Source of the DNA: an uncultured Roseobacter sp.
GTDB taxonomy: Bacteria > Pseudomonadota > Alphaproteobacteria > Rhodobacterales > Rhodobacteraceae
Reading direction: 5' to 3'
Length of the DNA stretch: 64,000 nucleotides
Assembly: GCA_947501635.1 (NCBI GenBank)
Contig: CANMWT010000003.1
Span: forward strand, 372,001 to 436,000
Part shown: positions 55,040 to 63,284 of the stretch, one piece after another
Layout: every line of letters starts with the position of its first letter
Position numbering within the stretch: position 1 is the stretch's first letter
Program-made: the position numbers and the translations under genes
The notes under the pieces: generated by a model
What the model saw: only the letters and a program-made list of their open reading frames with translations
What the model was told of the DNA's origin: nothing
The model's database searches: none

Positions 55040-55785
55040 ACCAAGACTGGTATCCCGGCATCAAGGTGTTTTGTGATCATTGGAGCCATGCACCGATGCT
55101 GGCGCAAACACTTGAATCGTTGGAGCTTCAGTTCGACGAACAGAACGATGGTTGCATCGATGCCGCGAAAGCCATCGTCGAATGCGCTTGCCGAGTGCTC
55201 ATTGAAGAATTGGACGATCCATCAAACCCGATCAAGGGTTGGAAAGACAGCCCGATCAAAGGTGAGCAACCGGGCTTCAAAGATTGGGTCAGTGCGGCCT
55301 TCCGGATGATGCGGCTTGTTGAGAGTAAAGCTGATCCATTCAGCAAGGTGATCTCACAACACTACAAACTGACTGATGCACTGGGCGATTTTCGCAATGC
55401 CGCCGGACCACTGAGTCACGGCAAGGAGGGTTTTGCCCAACGCCTGAGTGTGCATCACCGACGGTCTGCGCTTCTGGCAGCGGATGCTTTGGTTACTTTT
55501 CTGCATTCGTCGTACCTCGAGCGGACCCCCGATCCAGTACGGACGCTTGAACCCTATGAACGTTTCGCCGACACAAATGAGAAAATTGATTATGCGTCAG
55601 CGATTCACGTAGTCTCGGCCGAGGATGGGTCACTCGACCTTGAAATTATTGTCGGCGAAGACGAGCGTATTCCCATCTCGGTTACACCCTCTCAGTTGTT
55701 ATTCAGTATTGACAGGGAGGCCTATAAATTGGCTCAGAACGCAACCGCCTCGATTGAGATTTTACCCGAGGAGGTCGAAGAGTGA
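55036..55785 (+). CDS. Abortive-infection family protein (Abi_C/HEPN-like), in hsd operon
   Basis: A 249-residue protein. Its C-terminal part has [15 protein letters not shown] (Arg120, Asn121, His128), matching the R-N...H-G core of Abi_C-type HEPN proteins that often cleave RNA. The spacing is R-x7-H, one longer than the usual RX4-6H, so catalysis is uncertain. Helical segments before it ([17 protein letters not shown]) support an all-helical HEPN-like fold. It overlaps its upstream partner by four bases, and the GTG start of hsdR overlaps its stop. A backup suicide module for restriction failure is the inferred role. Confidence 0.6.
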   Translation: MNQDWYPGIKVFCDHWSHAPMLAQTLESLELQFDEQNDGCIDAAKAIVECACRVLIEELDDPSNPIKGWKDSPIKGEQPGFKDWVSAAFRMMRLVESKADPFSKVISQHYKLTDALGDFRNAAGPLSHGKEGFAQRLSVHHRRSALLAADALVTFLHSSYLERTPDPVRTLEPYERFADTNEKIDYASAIHVVSAEDGSLDLEIIVGEDERIPISVTPSQLLFSIDREAYKLAQNATASIEILPEEVEE

Positions 55786-58700
55786 CAATTAACGAAGACA
55801 TGGTGGAACAGGTCGTTTTATCGACGTTGGAAGAGCTCGGATACGCGCGCCTTGGCGTTGATGAAGCATCGCCAGACGGTAGTAATCCACAACGGGACAC
55901 CTATCATGAAGTAGTGCTTACAGAACGGCTACAAGCCGCCGCCCAGCGCCTAAACCCGACAATTCCGATTGACGCAATCCACGAAGCATTGCGAATAATT
56001 CAACGGCAGGAAACACCCAGCCTTGTCGAAGAGAACCGTAGGGTCCACCAGATGCTCGTCGACGGGATTGATGTCGAATTCCCAATCGAGGATGGCACGA
56101 TCCGTGGCGACAAGGTGTGGCTTATTGATTTCACGGAACCTGCCAACAATGACTGGATCGTGACGAACCAGTTCACGGTTGTTGAAGGGAAGTATAACCG
56201 TCGACCCGATGTGGTTGTGTTCATTAACGGCATGCCGTTGGTCGTCATAGAATTGAAGAACGCGGCGGGAGAAAATGCGACGGTTGAAGCAGCGTTCGAC
56301 CAGTTGCAAACTTACAAACTGCAGATACCAACACTGTTTCGTACAAACGGGCTGTTAGTTGTATCGGATGGTCTCACTGCTCGCGTCGGATCTTTGACGG
56401 CTGACCAAGAGCGATTCATGCCATGGCGATCGGTGACTGGCGAGCACGGTGATTTCACACCTAGCGGCCCGCATGAACTCGACACGATGGTTCGTGGAGT
56501 TTTTGACCAGCGGCACCTTTTGTCATTGATCCGCGACTTCACGGTTTTTGCGGACAAGGGAGATGGGCCCTTCAAAATTGTCGGTGGTTACCACCAGTTC
56601 TTCGGTGCGCGAAAAGCGCTGCAGAGTGCGATTGAAGCAACCTCCCCCGACGGCGACCGGCGAATTGGCGTGATTTGGCACACACAAGGTTCGGGGAAGA
56701 GCCTGCTTATGGCATTTCTTGGCGGTCTTTTGGTCCGTTCAGAGGAATTGGAGAACCCTACTCTACTGATCCTTACAGATCGGAATGATCTCGACGACCA
56801 ACTCTTCTCCACTTTCGGCATGTGCAAGGACCTTATCCGCCAGACCCCAGATCAAGCAGAAAATCGAGAGGAACTTCGACGCCTTCTTCAACGTGCATCT
56901 GGTGGTGTCATCTTCACAACAATGCAGAAGTTTGCTCCAGACAAAGGCGAAGAGAAGTTCCCTGAATTAACCGACCGCAAGAATGTAATCGTCATCGCGG
57001 ATGAAGCCCACCGCAGCCAATACGGGTTCGATGCCCAGCTTGACCAAACGACCGGTGTCCGCCGCTACGGGCATGCGCACTATGTTCGGCAGGCACTGCC
57101 GAACGCTTCTTTCATAGGTTTCACAGGTACGCCAATTGAAGGGGATGACAAAAGCACACGTTCAGTCTTCGGCGAAGACATTGACGTCTATGACATCACA
57201 CGCGCAGTTGAGGACGGCGCGACTGTTCCGATCTATTACGAGAGCCGACTGGCTAGGATTCAACTTGACGAAGATCAAAAGCCCCTCATCGACGCAGAGA
57301 TCGAGGAAATCCTCGAAGACACGACATTGTCTGAACAGGAGAAATCCAAGGCTAAATGGGCCAGCGTCGAAGCACTCGTCGGCTCTGAGGTGAGATTGCG
57401 ACAAGTCGCGGCAGACCTTGTTGAGCACCTCGAAGCACGGCTGGAGGGGCTGAGTGGAAAGGCGATGACGGTTTGCATGAGCCGCCGCATCTGCGTAGCT
57501 CTCTATAACTACATCGTTGAATTGCGTCCTGAGTGGCACTCCGAGAATGACGGTAGCGGAGCAGTCAAAGTAGTAATGACTGGTTCGGCGTCCGACCCGC
57601 TAGATTGGCAGCCTCACATTCGAAACAAGAAAGGGCGAGACGAAATCGCAAAGCGAGCCCGTGACCCCGGTGACCCACTGAAGTTGGTTCTTGTGCGGGA
57701 TATGTGGCTTACCGGCTTCGATGCACCTTGCATGCATACGATGTATGTGGACAAACCAATGCGCGGCCACAATCTCATGCAGGCTATCGCCCGTGTAAAC
57801 CGGGTGTTTAGAGATAAGCCCGGCGGCTTGGTCGTTGATTATATCGGGATCTTCCAAAACCTCAAAAGCGCTTTGGCGGAGTATTCGGAGTCAGATCAAG
57901 ACAGGACCGGAATCAACGAAGAGGATGCTGTCGCGGTTCTCCGAGAAAAACTCGACATAGTGCGCAGCTTCTTTCATGGGCACGATTACTCAATGGGAAT
58001 GGCTGGGGAACCAGCGCAGCGGCTGGTGGCACTTGCTGACGCTGTCGATTGGGTTCTGAAACGGCAAGACGAAGCATCTGCCGCCGCCCGAGACGATGAA
58101 TCCAAGGCTAAAGAAAGACAACGTTTTCAGTCGACCGTAGGTGAGCTTGGCAAAGCGTTCGCCTTGGCTTCAGCCAGTGACTTTGCGAGGGAAATAAAGG
58201 AGGAAGTCGGCTTTTTGCAGGCAGTGCGTTCGGCGATCGTAAAGAGTTCACCGGTTGGCAAACTTACCTCCCGTTCCAAGCAATTTGCGATCGAGCAGTT
58301 GATAAACGCTTCCGTCGCAAATGCGGAGATCGTCGATATCCTTTCAGCCGCTGGGCTGCAGTCTCCCAATTTCTCGATCTTATCGGAAGAATTTCTGCTG
58401 GAAATGCAAAATATGGGCCGCAAGAATCTTGCATTAGACGCACTTCAAAAGCTGTTGAATGGTGAGATTAAGAGCCGCGCAAAGCGAAACGTTGTCCAAA
58501 GTAAAGCGTTCTCACAACGACTTGAGGAAGCAGTTGCTCGCTATCATTCCAATGCGATCTCAACGGTCGAAATGATCCAAGCGCTGATCGACCTTGCAAG
58601 AGACATCAAAGCTTCTGCAGAACGTGGCGGAGAGGAAGGCCTTTCAGATGATGAACTCGCGTTTTACGACGCACTTGCGCAAAATGAGAGTGCCGTTGAG

Positions 58701-58922
58701 GTCATGGGGAACGAACAGCTTCGTGTCATCGCGCACGAGCTCTTGGAAAGCATGAAATCAAATGCCACAGTCGATTGGCATAAGAAGGAGAGCGCGCGAG
58801 CCAAAATGCGTATCTTGGTGCGTCGCGTTTTGAAGAAATACGGCTACCCACCCGATCTCGCAAAGAGCGCAATTCGAACCGTTATTGCACAGGCAGAGGC
58901 CGTTCTATCAGAGGTCTCTTAG
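55782..58922 (+). CDS. hsdR: Type I restriction-modification endonuclease subunit R
   Basis: A 1,046-residue restriction subunit. N-terminal PD-(D/E)xK nuclease: [20 protein letters not shown] with K in [11 protein letters not shown]. Then an SF2 translocase: Walker [37 protein letters not shown] (DEAH box) and [13 protein letters not shown]. The C terminus is helical and binds the methylase. The complex translocates DNA and cuts it at random sites when it is not methylated. The start is GTG at 55782, overlapping the upstream stop as GTGA. Length is standard. Together with hsdM and hsdS it makes a complete system. Confidence 0.95.
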   Translation: MTINEDMVEQVVLSTLEELGYARLGVDEASPDGSNPQRDTYHEVVLTERLQAAAQRLNPTIPIDAIHEALRIIQRQETPSLVEENRRVHQMLVDGIDVEFPIEDGTIRGDKVWLIDFTEPANNDWIVTNQFTVVEGKYNRRPDVVVFINGMPLVVIELKNAAGENATVEAAFDQLQTYKLQIPTLFRTNGLLVVSDGLTARVGSLTADQERFMPWRSVTGEHGDFTPSGPHELDTMVRGVFDQRHLLSLIRDFTVFADKGDGPFKIVGGYHQFFGARKALQSAIEATSPDGDRRIGVIWHTQGSGKSLLMAFLGGLLVRSEELENPTLLILTDRNDLDDQLFSTFGMCKDLIRQTPDQAENREELRRLLQRASGGVIFTTMQKFAPDKGEEKFPELTDRKNVIVIADEAHRSQYGFDAQLDQTTGVRRYGHAHYVRQALPNASFIGFTGTPIEGDDKSTRSVFGEDIDVYDITRAVEDGATVPIYYESRLARIQLDEDQKPLIDAEIEEILEDTTLSEQEKSKAKWASVEALVGSEVRLRQVAADLVEHLEARLEGLSGKAMTVCMSRRICVALYNYIVELRPEWHSENDGSGAVKVVMTGSASDPLDWQPHIRNKKGRDEIAKRARDPGDPLKLVLVRDMWLTGFDAPCMHTMYVDKPMRGHNLMQAIARVNRVFRDKPGGLVVDYIGIFQNLKSALAEYSESDQDRTGINEEDAVAVLREKLDIVRSFFHGHDYSMGMAGEPAQRLVALADAVDWVLKRQDEASAAARDDESKAKERQRFQSTVGELGKAFALASASDFAREIKEEVGFLQAVRSAIVKSSPVGKLTSRSKQFAIEQLINASVANAEIVDILSAAGLQSPNFSILSEEFLLEMQNMGRKNLALDALQKLLNGEIKSRAKRNVVQSKAFSQRLEEAVARYHSNAISTVEMIQALIDLARDIKASAERGGEEGLSDDELAFYDALAQNESAVEVMGNEQLRVIAHELLESMKSNATVDWHKKESARAKMRILVRRVLKKYGYPPDLAKSAIRTVIAQAEAVLSEVS

Positions 58923-59080
58923 CGTACCATGAGCAATTTGGTCGCAACGTCACGCACGCTAACGCGCGAAAGGGCTATCCCACCAACCTCTGAACCCGCC
59001 TGTACAACCGAGATGACAAATCAAGCGGTAGGCCGGCGTGCGCTTAGAACGCGGCCAGCAAGCGACTGAGCCGCCTTAAA

Positions 59081-59158
59081 CCAACGGTGGTACACCTCCC
59101 TTCTAACACATTGAGCGCATTGATCCGCATTTGACCAATCGTGGTACACCCTATTCTA
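59081..59158. repeat. Direct repeats with GTGGTACACC palindrome
   Basis: Two similar blocks occur 54 bp apart: CCAACGGTGGTACACCTCCCTTCTA (59081-59105) and CCAATCGTGGTACACCCTATTCT (59135-59157). Each contains GTGGTACAC, a small palindrome around GTA. They lie downstream of hsdR and just after the 3' end of the serine recombinase gene. They could be operator or recombination half-sites. Role unknown. Confidence 0.5.
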
Positions 59159-59209
59159 TCTTTTACCGGGGTTTCCGCCGTCAACGTCCCCGCCCGCTGA
59201 CGCGGGCAT

Positions 59210-59773
59210 TCACGCGTTCGCCCTCGCAGCGGGCAGGTAACGATATAGCGTAGCTTCTGAGCAACCGATCCGTTTAGCCACTTTCTTCACGGTAATTTCT
59301 GGATCTTTCAAAAGCGCCTTTGCAACAGCCAGATCTTCATCAGATACAGATCGCGGTCTACCGCCTACTCTCCCGCGTGAGCGGGCAGCCTCAAGACCCG
59401 CAACCGTTCGCTCTCGAATAATAGAACGCTCAAATTCGGCGAGTCCTGCGAAGATGGTGAATACCAACCGCCCTCCGGGTGTAGTTGTGTCGATCGTCTC
59501 TGTCAGCGACTTGAACCCGACACCACGTTTTTCTAGCCCGTCGACAGTTTCAATGAGCTGTTTGAGGGACCTTGCCAACCGGTCCAGCTTCCAAACGACA
59601 ATAGTGTCATCTGGTCGAGCGTATTCGATTGCGGCCTTCAATTCGGGGCGGTCGCGTTTAGCGCCGCTGGCCCTTTCAACAAATATCTTGTCGCACCCTG
59701 CCCTCTTGAGCGCATCGACCTGCATCTCTGGGTCCTGATCTAGGGTCGACACTCTGGCATAACCGATAAACAT
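59210..59773 (-). CDS. Serine recombinase, resolvase/invertase family
   Basis: A 187-residue small serine recombinase. The catalytic Ser9 is in IGYARVSTLDQD, followed by ERASGAKRDRPELKAAIEYA, VVWKLDRLARSLKQLIETVD, LVFTIFAGLAEFERSIIRER (the R-E-R region) and a C-terminal helix-turn-helix (TVKKVAKRIGCSEATLYRYLPAARANA). Relatives are Tn3 resolvases and phase-variation invertases such as Hin/Pin. No inverted coding segment is obvious nearby. The repeats upstream at 59783-59900 are candidate recombination or operator sites. A transposase gene is not seen, so it may be the remnant of a transposon or a resolvase in its own right. Confidence 0.9.
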   Translation of the reverse strand: MFIGYARVSTLDQDPEMQVDALKRAGCDKIFVERASGAKRDRPELKAAIEYARPDDTIVVWKLDRLARSLKQLIETVDGLEKRGVGFKSLTETIDTTTPGGRLVFTIFAGLAEFERSIIRERTVAGLEAARSRGRVGGRPRSVSDEDLAVAKALLKDPEITVKKVAKRIGCSEATLYRYLPAARANA

Positions 59774-60112
59774 TTATGATCCTCTCAAAACTCATATGTG
59801 AGATGGGTATTGAGAATAATTATTACAAGAGACAGTTTTGAGAAACCAATAGAATGTTATAGTTTGGATTTGCGTACATCACGCCAATCCTCTCAAAAAC
59901 GATCGATTTTGATTGCCGTCCTTTGCCAAGAAACTCTCGTCAATTCCGGGGGCGACTAAATAACAATCGAATTGTGTGCAGATCCTATTAAAACTTAGAT
60001 TGAGTTCCGACGTTCTTCTCAAAAGCGCTGTTCCCTGTAATACCGACCCACCCCTCGCGAACCGCGATGCAGCAGGAAAGTGCTTGCTAGCACTTTCTGC
60101 TGGTTTCCGGGA
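59774..60112. promoter_or_regulatory. 339-bp region upstream of the serine recombinase with TCTCAAAAC repeats
   Basis: No gene. TCTCAAAACT at 59783-59792 pairs with AGTTTTGAGA at 59834-59843, a ten-base inverted repeat, and a third near copy, TCTCAAAAAC, occurs at 59891-59900. Region lies directly upstream of the recombinase start, where resolvases have their res site. A hairpin, CAGCAGGAAAGTGCT (60070-60084) with AGCACTTTCTGCTG (60089-60102), follows the end of the 75-residue gene. No T-tract, so terminator role is weak. Confidence 0.5.
60070..60102. terminator. Hairpin downstream of the 75-residue gene
   Basis: Left arm 60070-60084 and right arm 60089-60102 pair over 14 positions with one bulged G and a four-base loop TGCT. 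It is 11 bases past the stop codon at 60113 on the minus strand. There is no T-run, so it could be a weak or Rho-assisted end, or an mRNA-stability hairpin. Confidence 0.4.
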
Positions 60113-60340
60113 CTATTTCAGGTACGCAGATACTTCACTTAATTGTGCGTTGGTCAGATCCAGTACGAAGCCAGGGTCTTGTCCATGCGCCTTAAGGTTA
60201 CGACGAGCAGCTAGCAACGCCTCTTCCTTTGTTTCATAACGTTTATGGAGATCCGGCATGGAACTAAACGCCATGTGGTAAACCCCACTATACTTGAGAA
60301 TTACTGCGTAAATCTCATCTTCTTTGTTTTGACTTTGCAT
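60113..60340 (-). CDS. Hypothetical small protein
   Basis: A 75-residue soluble protein: SQNKEDEIYAVILKYSGVYHM then KRYETKEEALLAARRNLKAHGQDPGFVL. The ordering suggests a beta-hairpin followed by a helix and another strand. No family recognised. It is minus strand and starts about 56 bp from the palindromic element at 60396-60427, the element being in its upstream region. The start codon is ATG preceded by GGAGCACTAAA. Function unknown. Confidence 0.6.
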   Translation of the reverse strand: MQSQNKEDEIYAVILKYSGVYHMAFSSMPDLHKRYETKEEALLAARRNLKAHGQDPGFVLDLTNAQLSEVSAYLK

Positions 60341-60395
60341 TTTAGTGCTCCTGCATAGGTTTTGATGTGGCCTGTCTGACAGCCATCTATCGTTA

Positions 60396-60430
60396 GCGAA
60401 ATCTTTTCTTAGGAACGGATTAATTCGTTC
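60396..60430. promoter_or_regulatory. Palindromic element, copy B
   Basis: GCGAAATCTTTTCTTAGGAACGGATTAATTCGTTCT (about 60396-60430) with GAACGGATTAATTCGTTC, a near-perfect palindrome centred on ATTAAT. It matches the copy A element at 49655-49695 in about 28 of 36 positions. It lies between the divergent 75-residue and coiled-coil genes. Probably a binding site for one common regulator; inferred. Confidence 0.5.
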
Positions 60431-60463
60431 TGACAGAACTCAAGCGATTTAGTTCTCAGCCAA

Positions 60464-60814
60464 TTGATAGGAGTTGCTGGTGAAGAAGCCCAACACGCAA
60501 GAACCCGCAAGCTGGACGCGCTAAATGCGCTCATCAAGCGTCAGAACATTGACCGTGCGAAGCTGGCAGAGAAACAGGAGCAGCGCCTTGCCGCTCAGCA
60601 CGAGGGCATAGAACGCGCTAGGGAGCGAAAAGAGGCCGGGCTTGCCGAAAGAGAGGCCAGCGCCAGAGACGCCATGAAAAGGGCCGTAGAGGCGGCTCAT
60701 GGCTCAGAAGCGGAACGAGAGCGCAAGCGACAGCTTACCCTAGAGCGCATCGAGCAAATGCGAGAGAGGCGACAGGAGCGTCAGAAGGATAAAGGGCAGG
60801 AGTTTGAGCCTTAA
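60464..60814 (+). CDS. Hypothetical coiled-coil protein, possibly gene fragment
   Basis: A 116-residue, highly charged, probably coiled-coil protein (KLAEKQEQRLAAQHEGIERARERKEAGLAERE). TTG at 60464 is the only upstream candidate start and there is no convincing ribosome binding site, so the 5' end is uncertain. The composition resembles the C-terminal tail of relaxase or mobilisation proteins, so a remnant of a longer mobilisation gene is a reasonable alternative. Low confidence that it encodes a functional protein alone. Confidence 0.4.
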   Translation: MIGVAGEEAQHARTRKLDALNALIKRQNIDRAKLAEKQEQRLAAQHEGIERARERKEAGLAEREASARDAMKRAVEAAHGSEAERERKRQLTLERIEQMRERRQERQKDKGQEFEP

Positions 60815-60864
60815 GGGCTTGGGGCATCCACCTTATTCTTACGCCGGAGTTATTGTAGGTGCCG

Positions 60865-61329
60865 CTACAATCTCCAGATTGCGATGTCATACCCGTCCTT
60901 AATGTCGTTTATTGAGCCAAAGCCGACAAACCTATCTTTATCCCACAAGTCGAAATGACCAGTCGCATCCTTCCAGTCTGCGTGATAAACAATTATTCCT
61001 TTGTAGCTTGGTAAATCGTCGGTGATATCATCGCCGGGATTCTTGCTCATCCCCCAAGTCCATTGGCCCAGAAGTTCGGTAATAAGACGATCCATGGTCT
61101 TAACTTTTAGGACTAACGGGTTGCCATCACCATCTATAGCTTCCTTGTATTGTGGTCCAATGACATACCCAGCCTTCCTCAGAGCGACGGAAAGGCGTAC
61201 GGCACATGTATTCCCATAGTTCTTTGTGTCCTCTACCAGGTCAGGCCACTGCCCTCCAAGTTGGTCAAAAAAGGCTTTTCGCTCCTGATTAGGATACGAT
61301 TTTTTTAGAGCATCGAATTTCTGAGACAA
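60865..61329 (-). CDS. Tae4-like peptidoglycan amidase
   Basis: A 154-residue NlpC/P60-like protein resembling type VI effector family Tae4, DL-endopeptidases that cleave peptidoglycan peptides. Catalytic Cys42 in GNTCAVRLSVAL and His125 in GHFDLWDKDRFVG match Tae4 positions within a residue or two, and WDKDRF follows the Tae4 WNG segment. No signal peptide is present, as with Tae4. No Tai4 immunity gene and no type VI secretion gene is seen in the window. It is the last gene of a minus-strand run whose other genes encode secreted proteins. Confidence 0.75.
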   Translation of the reverse strand: MSQKFDALKKSYPNQERKAFFDQLGGQWPDLVEDTKNYGNTCAVRLSVALRKAGYVIGPQYKEAIDGDGNPLVLKVKTMDRLITELLGQWTWGMSKNPGDDITDDLPSYKGIIVYHADWKDATGHFDLWDKDRFVGFGSINDIKDGYDIAIWRL

Positions 61330-61342
61330 GTCATGACTCCGT

Positions 61343-62251
61343 CTAGTTACTGATGTTTTCTAGAAGCGCCACGGAAGGCGTGCCATCCACCACGACACCA
61401 ATGCTTGCTTGATAGCGTCTGATTGCTCGTTCTGTAATGGGGCCGAAAACACCGTCTAGAGGACCTGAATAAATTTCTTGCGCTGCTAAAGCTCTTTGCA
61501 ATGGCAAAATCAGGCGACGCGAGTAATTTTGATGAATACAGCCAAAATCTTGGGTATTGATGTTAACCACACTTGTTGGCCGAATTGCACAAAACCCCCT
61601 AACTGTAGCGCCAACCGAAAATACCCTTTCTTCAAAAATAGAGGCACCATCCAGATTTCTCGATATTCCCTTTAAGACAAAGGTATAGTCCACGGCTCCA
61701 ACTTCGTATTTGTATGAACCCGGATTCAAGAAAGATCGTGCTGCAATTTTTGAGATGGGTATGGAAAAGTTTATTGTACCCCGTAGGGGCGATACTGCTC
61801 CTGGGACACTCACTTCAATTCGTTTCATTCCAGGCCCGCTAAACCCAACAGATGCTTCTTTTGGAACTGGAAGGGCAAACTGAGCGTCAGGAAAAGTATC
61901 CCTTATCTCACTGATTGCAAAATCGATATCTTCTTTGTTCTCAAAAATTAGTTGTCCAGTGAGTTGAGCAGTTTCAGGGTAGGTTCTTCGGCTCCTTGCT
62001 ACGTAGCTAAGTGACAATATGTCGTTTCCAGCATCAGACTCATCCACTGCTATCTGACTAGGAAGAAAGAGAAATATTGCCTTGTCATCTCTTACCGCAC
62101 GAAACACAGTCACTCGAAGAGGCTTTGAAAACCCAAAGGGTCTATCGAAGTCCACCAACTCAGCACTTTGGGATAGGGTTTGAGATGCTGCGGGAAATAC
62201 ACCCACAGCTAAACTAAAGTAACTCAATGCGCATAACAGAAGAATTCTCAT
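61343..62251 (-). CDS. Secreted protein with C-terminal peptidoglycan-binding domain
   Basis: A 302-residue protein. The signal peptide is MRILLLCALSYFSLAVGVFP. The central part is beta rich (VFRAVRDDKAIFLFLPSQIAVDE, then ETAQLTGQL) and resembles the next gene upstream. The C terminus is a PG_binding_1-type module: RALAAQEIYSGPLDGVFGPITERAIRRYQASIGV. It overlaps the upstream paralogue by four bases and the amidase gene follows after 13 bp. Periplasmic wall-associated; possibly a carrier, protector or immunity protein for the amidase. Function unknown. Confidence 0.65.
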   Translation of the reverse strand: MRILLLCALSYFSLAVGVFPAASQTLSQSAELVDFDRPFGFSKPLRVTVFRAVRDDKAIFLFLPSQIAVDESDAGNDILSLSYVARSRRTYPETAQLTGQLIFENKEDIDFAISEIRDTFPDAQFALPVPKEASVGFSGPGMKRIEVSVPGAVSPLRGTINFSIPISKIAARSFLNPGSYKYEVGAVDYTFVLKGISRNLDGASIFEERVFSVGATVRGFCAIRPTSVVNINTQDFGCIHQNYSRRLILPLQRALAAQEIYSGPLDGVFGPITERAIRRYQASIGVVVDGTPSVALLENISN

Positions 62252-63279
62252 TCCTTGAGCCCCTCACACCCTGTTTCGAATGTTTCTAAATCAATAATTT
62301 GCTCTTCGAACGCGGAGCAGACGTCACCAAATGGCATCGCAAAACCAGATTGCACATCGACTGTCGCTGACGAAAAAACATCTGCACCTTCACTCCCAAT
62401 GGATCCCACAACATTCTTTATGATCTCTGCGTCCCACGTGTACCTTACGGCACCAGTATCTTTGTCTAGAGTCGCGGTTAAGGGTGGGAGAGCTCTAGTC
62501 AACCCATTAATGAAGCTTGCTAATTCCTTTGGATTGGTCAATCCAGATGAATTGAATTCATTGGATACCTCGCGAATTAACTGGTCATAAGAGATTGAGC
62601 CTTCAATACTAGAAAGCTTTATCTCGATTGCTTCAGAAGTAAATTTGCTAGTCACATCCAACTGGAATTTATACTCGATGACAAAGCCGAGAAAGCGCTC
62701 ACCCGAAAGATAACGATACAGCTCGCTACTTGCCCCAAGGAAGGTTAGGTCTGCGGAAATAGCAAGTTCTCCACCTGTAGGGAAAACATGACCGTCGCCA
62801 CCCGCTACATTGAAGTCTTCAAGGTCTTGAAACTCAATCTGCCCGGAACTGTTCTCAAAGATAATCTTTGGTTTCACCTTGACTTGTAATGGTTGGGCCG
62901 ATCCATTCAATTCGCTCCGAATGAAAGTCGCGAGAGCTTCTTGGCTTTCCGCGGTGGGGGTAAGGGATATAGTGGTTGTTAGAGCGGCGGTTTCCGTTCC
63001 ATCACCATCATCTAAACCAAAGTACTGTAACCCAAATTTTACGTCCCCGTCGTCTACAGCAAATCGAGCTGAGTGCGGAACGTAAACATAAGAATCTTGC
63101 TGGTCTCCTGACCGAAAGACTAGGAAATCTAGCCCTTCCGGTAGCTCTAAAAACGTAGAAAGTGCGTCTTCAGCGTGAATTGGCCCAATAAACACCAAGT
63201 TCGTTGCCAAAGACCCAAAAAGAATAGCGCGTGAGAGCTTCGTTGAGATGCTCCCACAGAATTCAAAGGTCCCCCTCAT
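62248..63279 (-). CDS. Secreted protein, paralogue of the adjacent downstream gene product
   Basis: A 343-residue protein with a signal peptide (LSRAILFGSLATNLVFIGPIHA then EDA) and a beta-rich body. DFLVFRSGDQQDSYVYVP, SARFAVDDGDVKFGLQYF and ETAALTTTISLTPTAES align with VFRAVRDDKAIFLFLP, AVDES and ETAQLTGQL of its neighbour, so the two are probably paralogues. It lacks the C-terminal peptidoglycan-binding module and instead has two late Cys (VCSAF, ETGCEG) that may form a disulfide. No family recognised. It follows the edge gene by five bases. Confidence 0.65.
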   Translation of the reverse strand: MRGTFEFCGSISTKLSRAILFGSLATNLVFIGPIHAEDALSTFLELPEGLDFLVFRSGDQQDSYVYVPHSARFAVDDGDVKFGLQYFGLDDGDGTETAALTTTISLTPTAESQEALATFIRSELNGSAQPLQVKVKPKIIFENSSGQIEFQDLEDFNVAGGDGHVFPTGGELAISADLTFLGASSELYRYLSGERFLGFVIEYKFQLDVTSKFTSEAIEIKLSSIEGSISYDQLIREVSNEFNSSGLTNPKELASFINGLTRALPPLTATLDKDTGAVRYTWDAEIIKNVVGSIGSEGADVFSSATVDVQSGFAMPFGDVCSAFEEQIIDLETFETGCEGLKE

Positions 63280-63284
63280 TTCGG

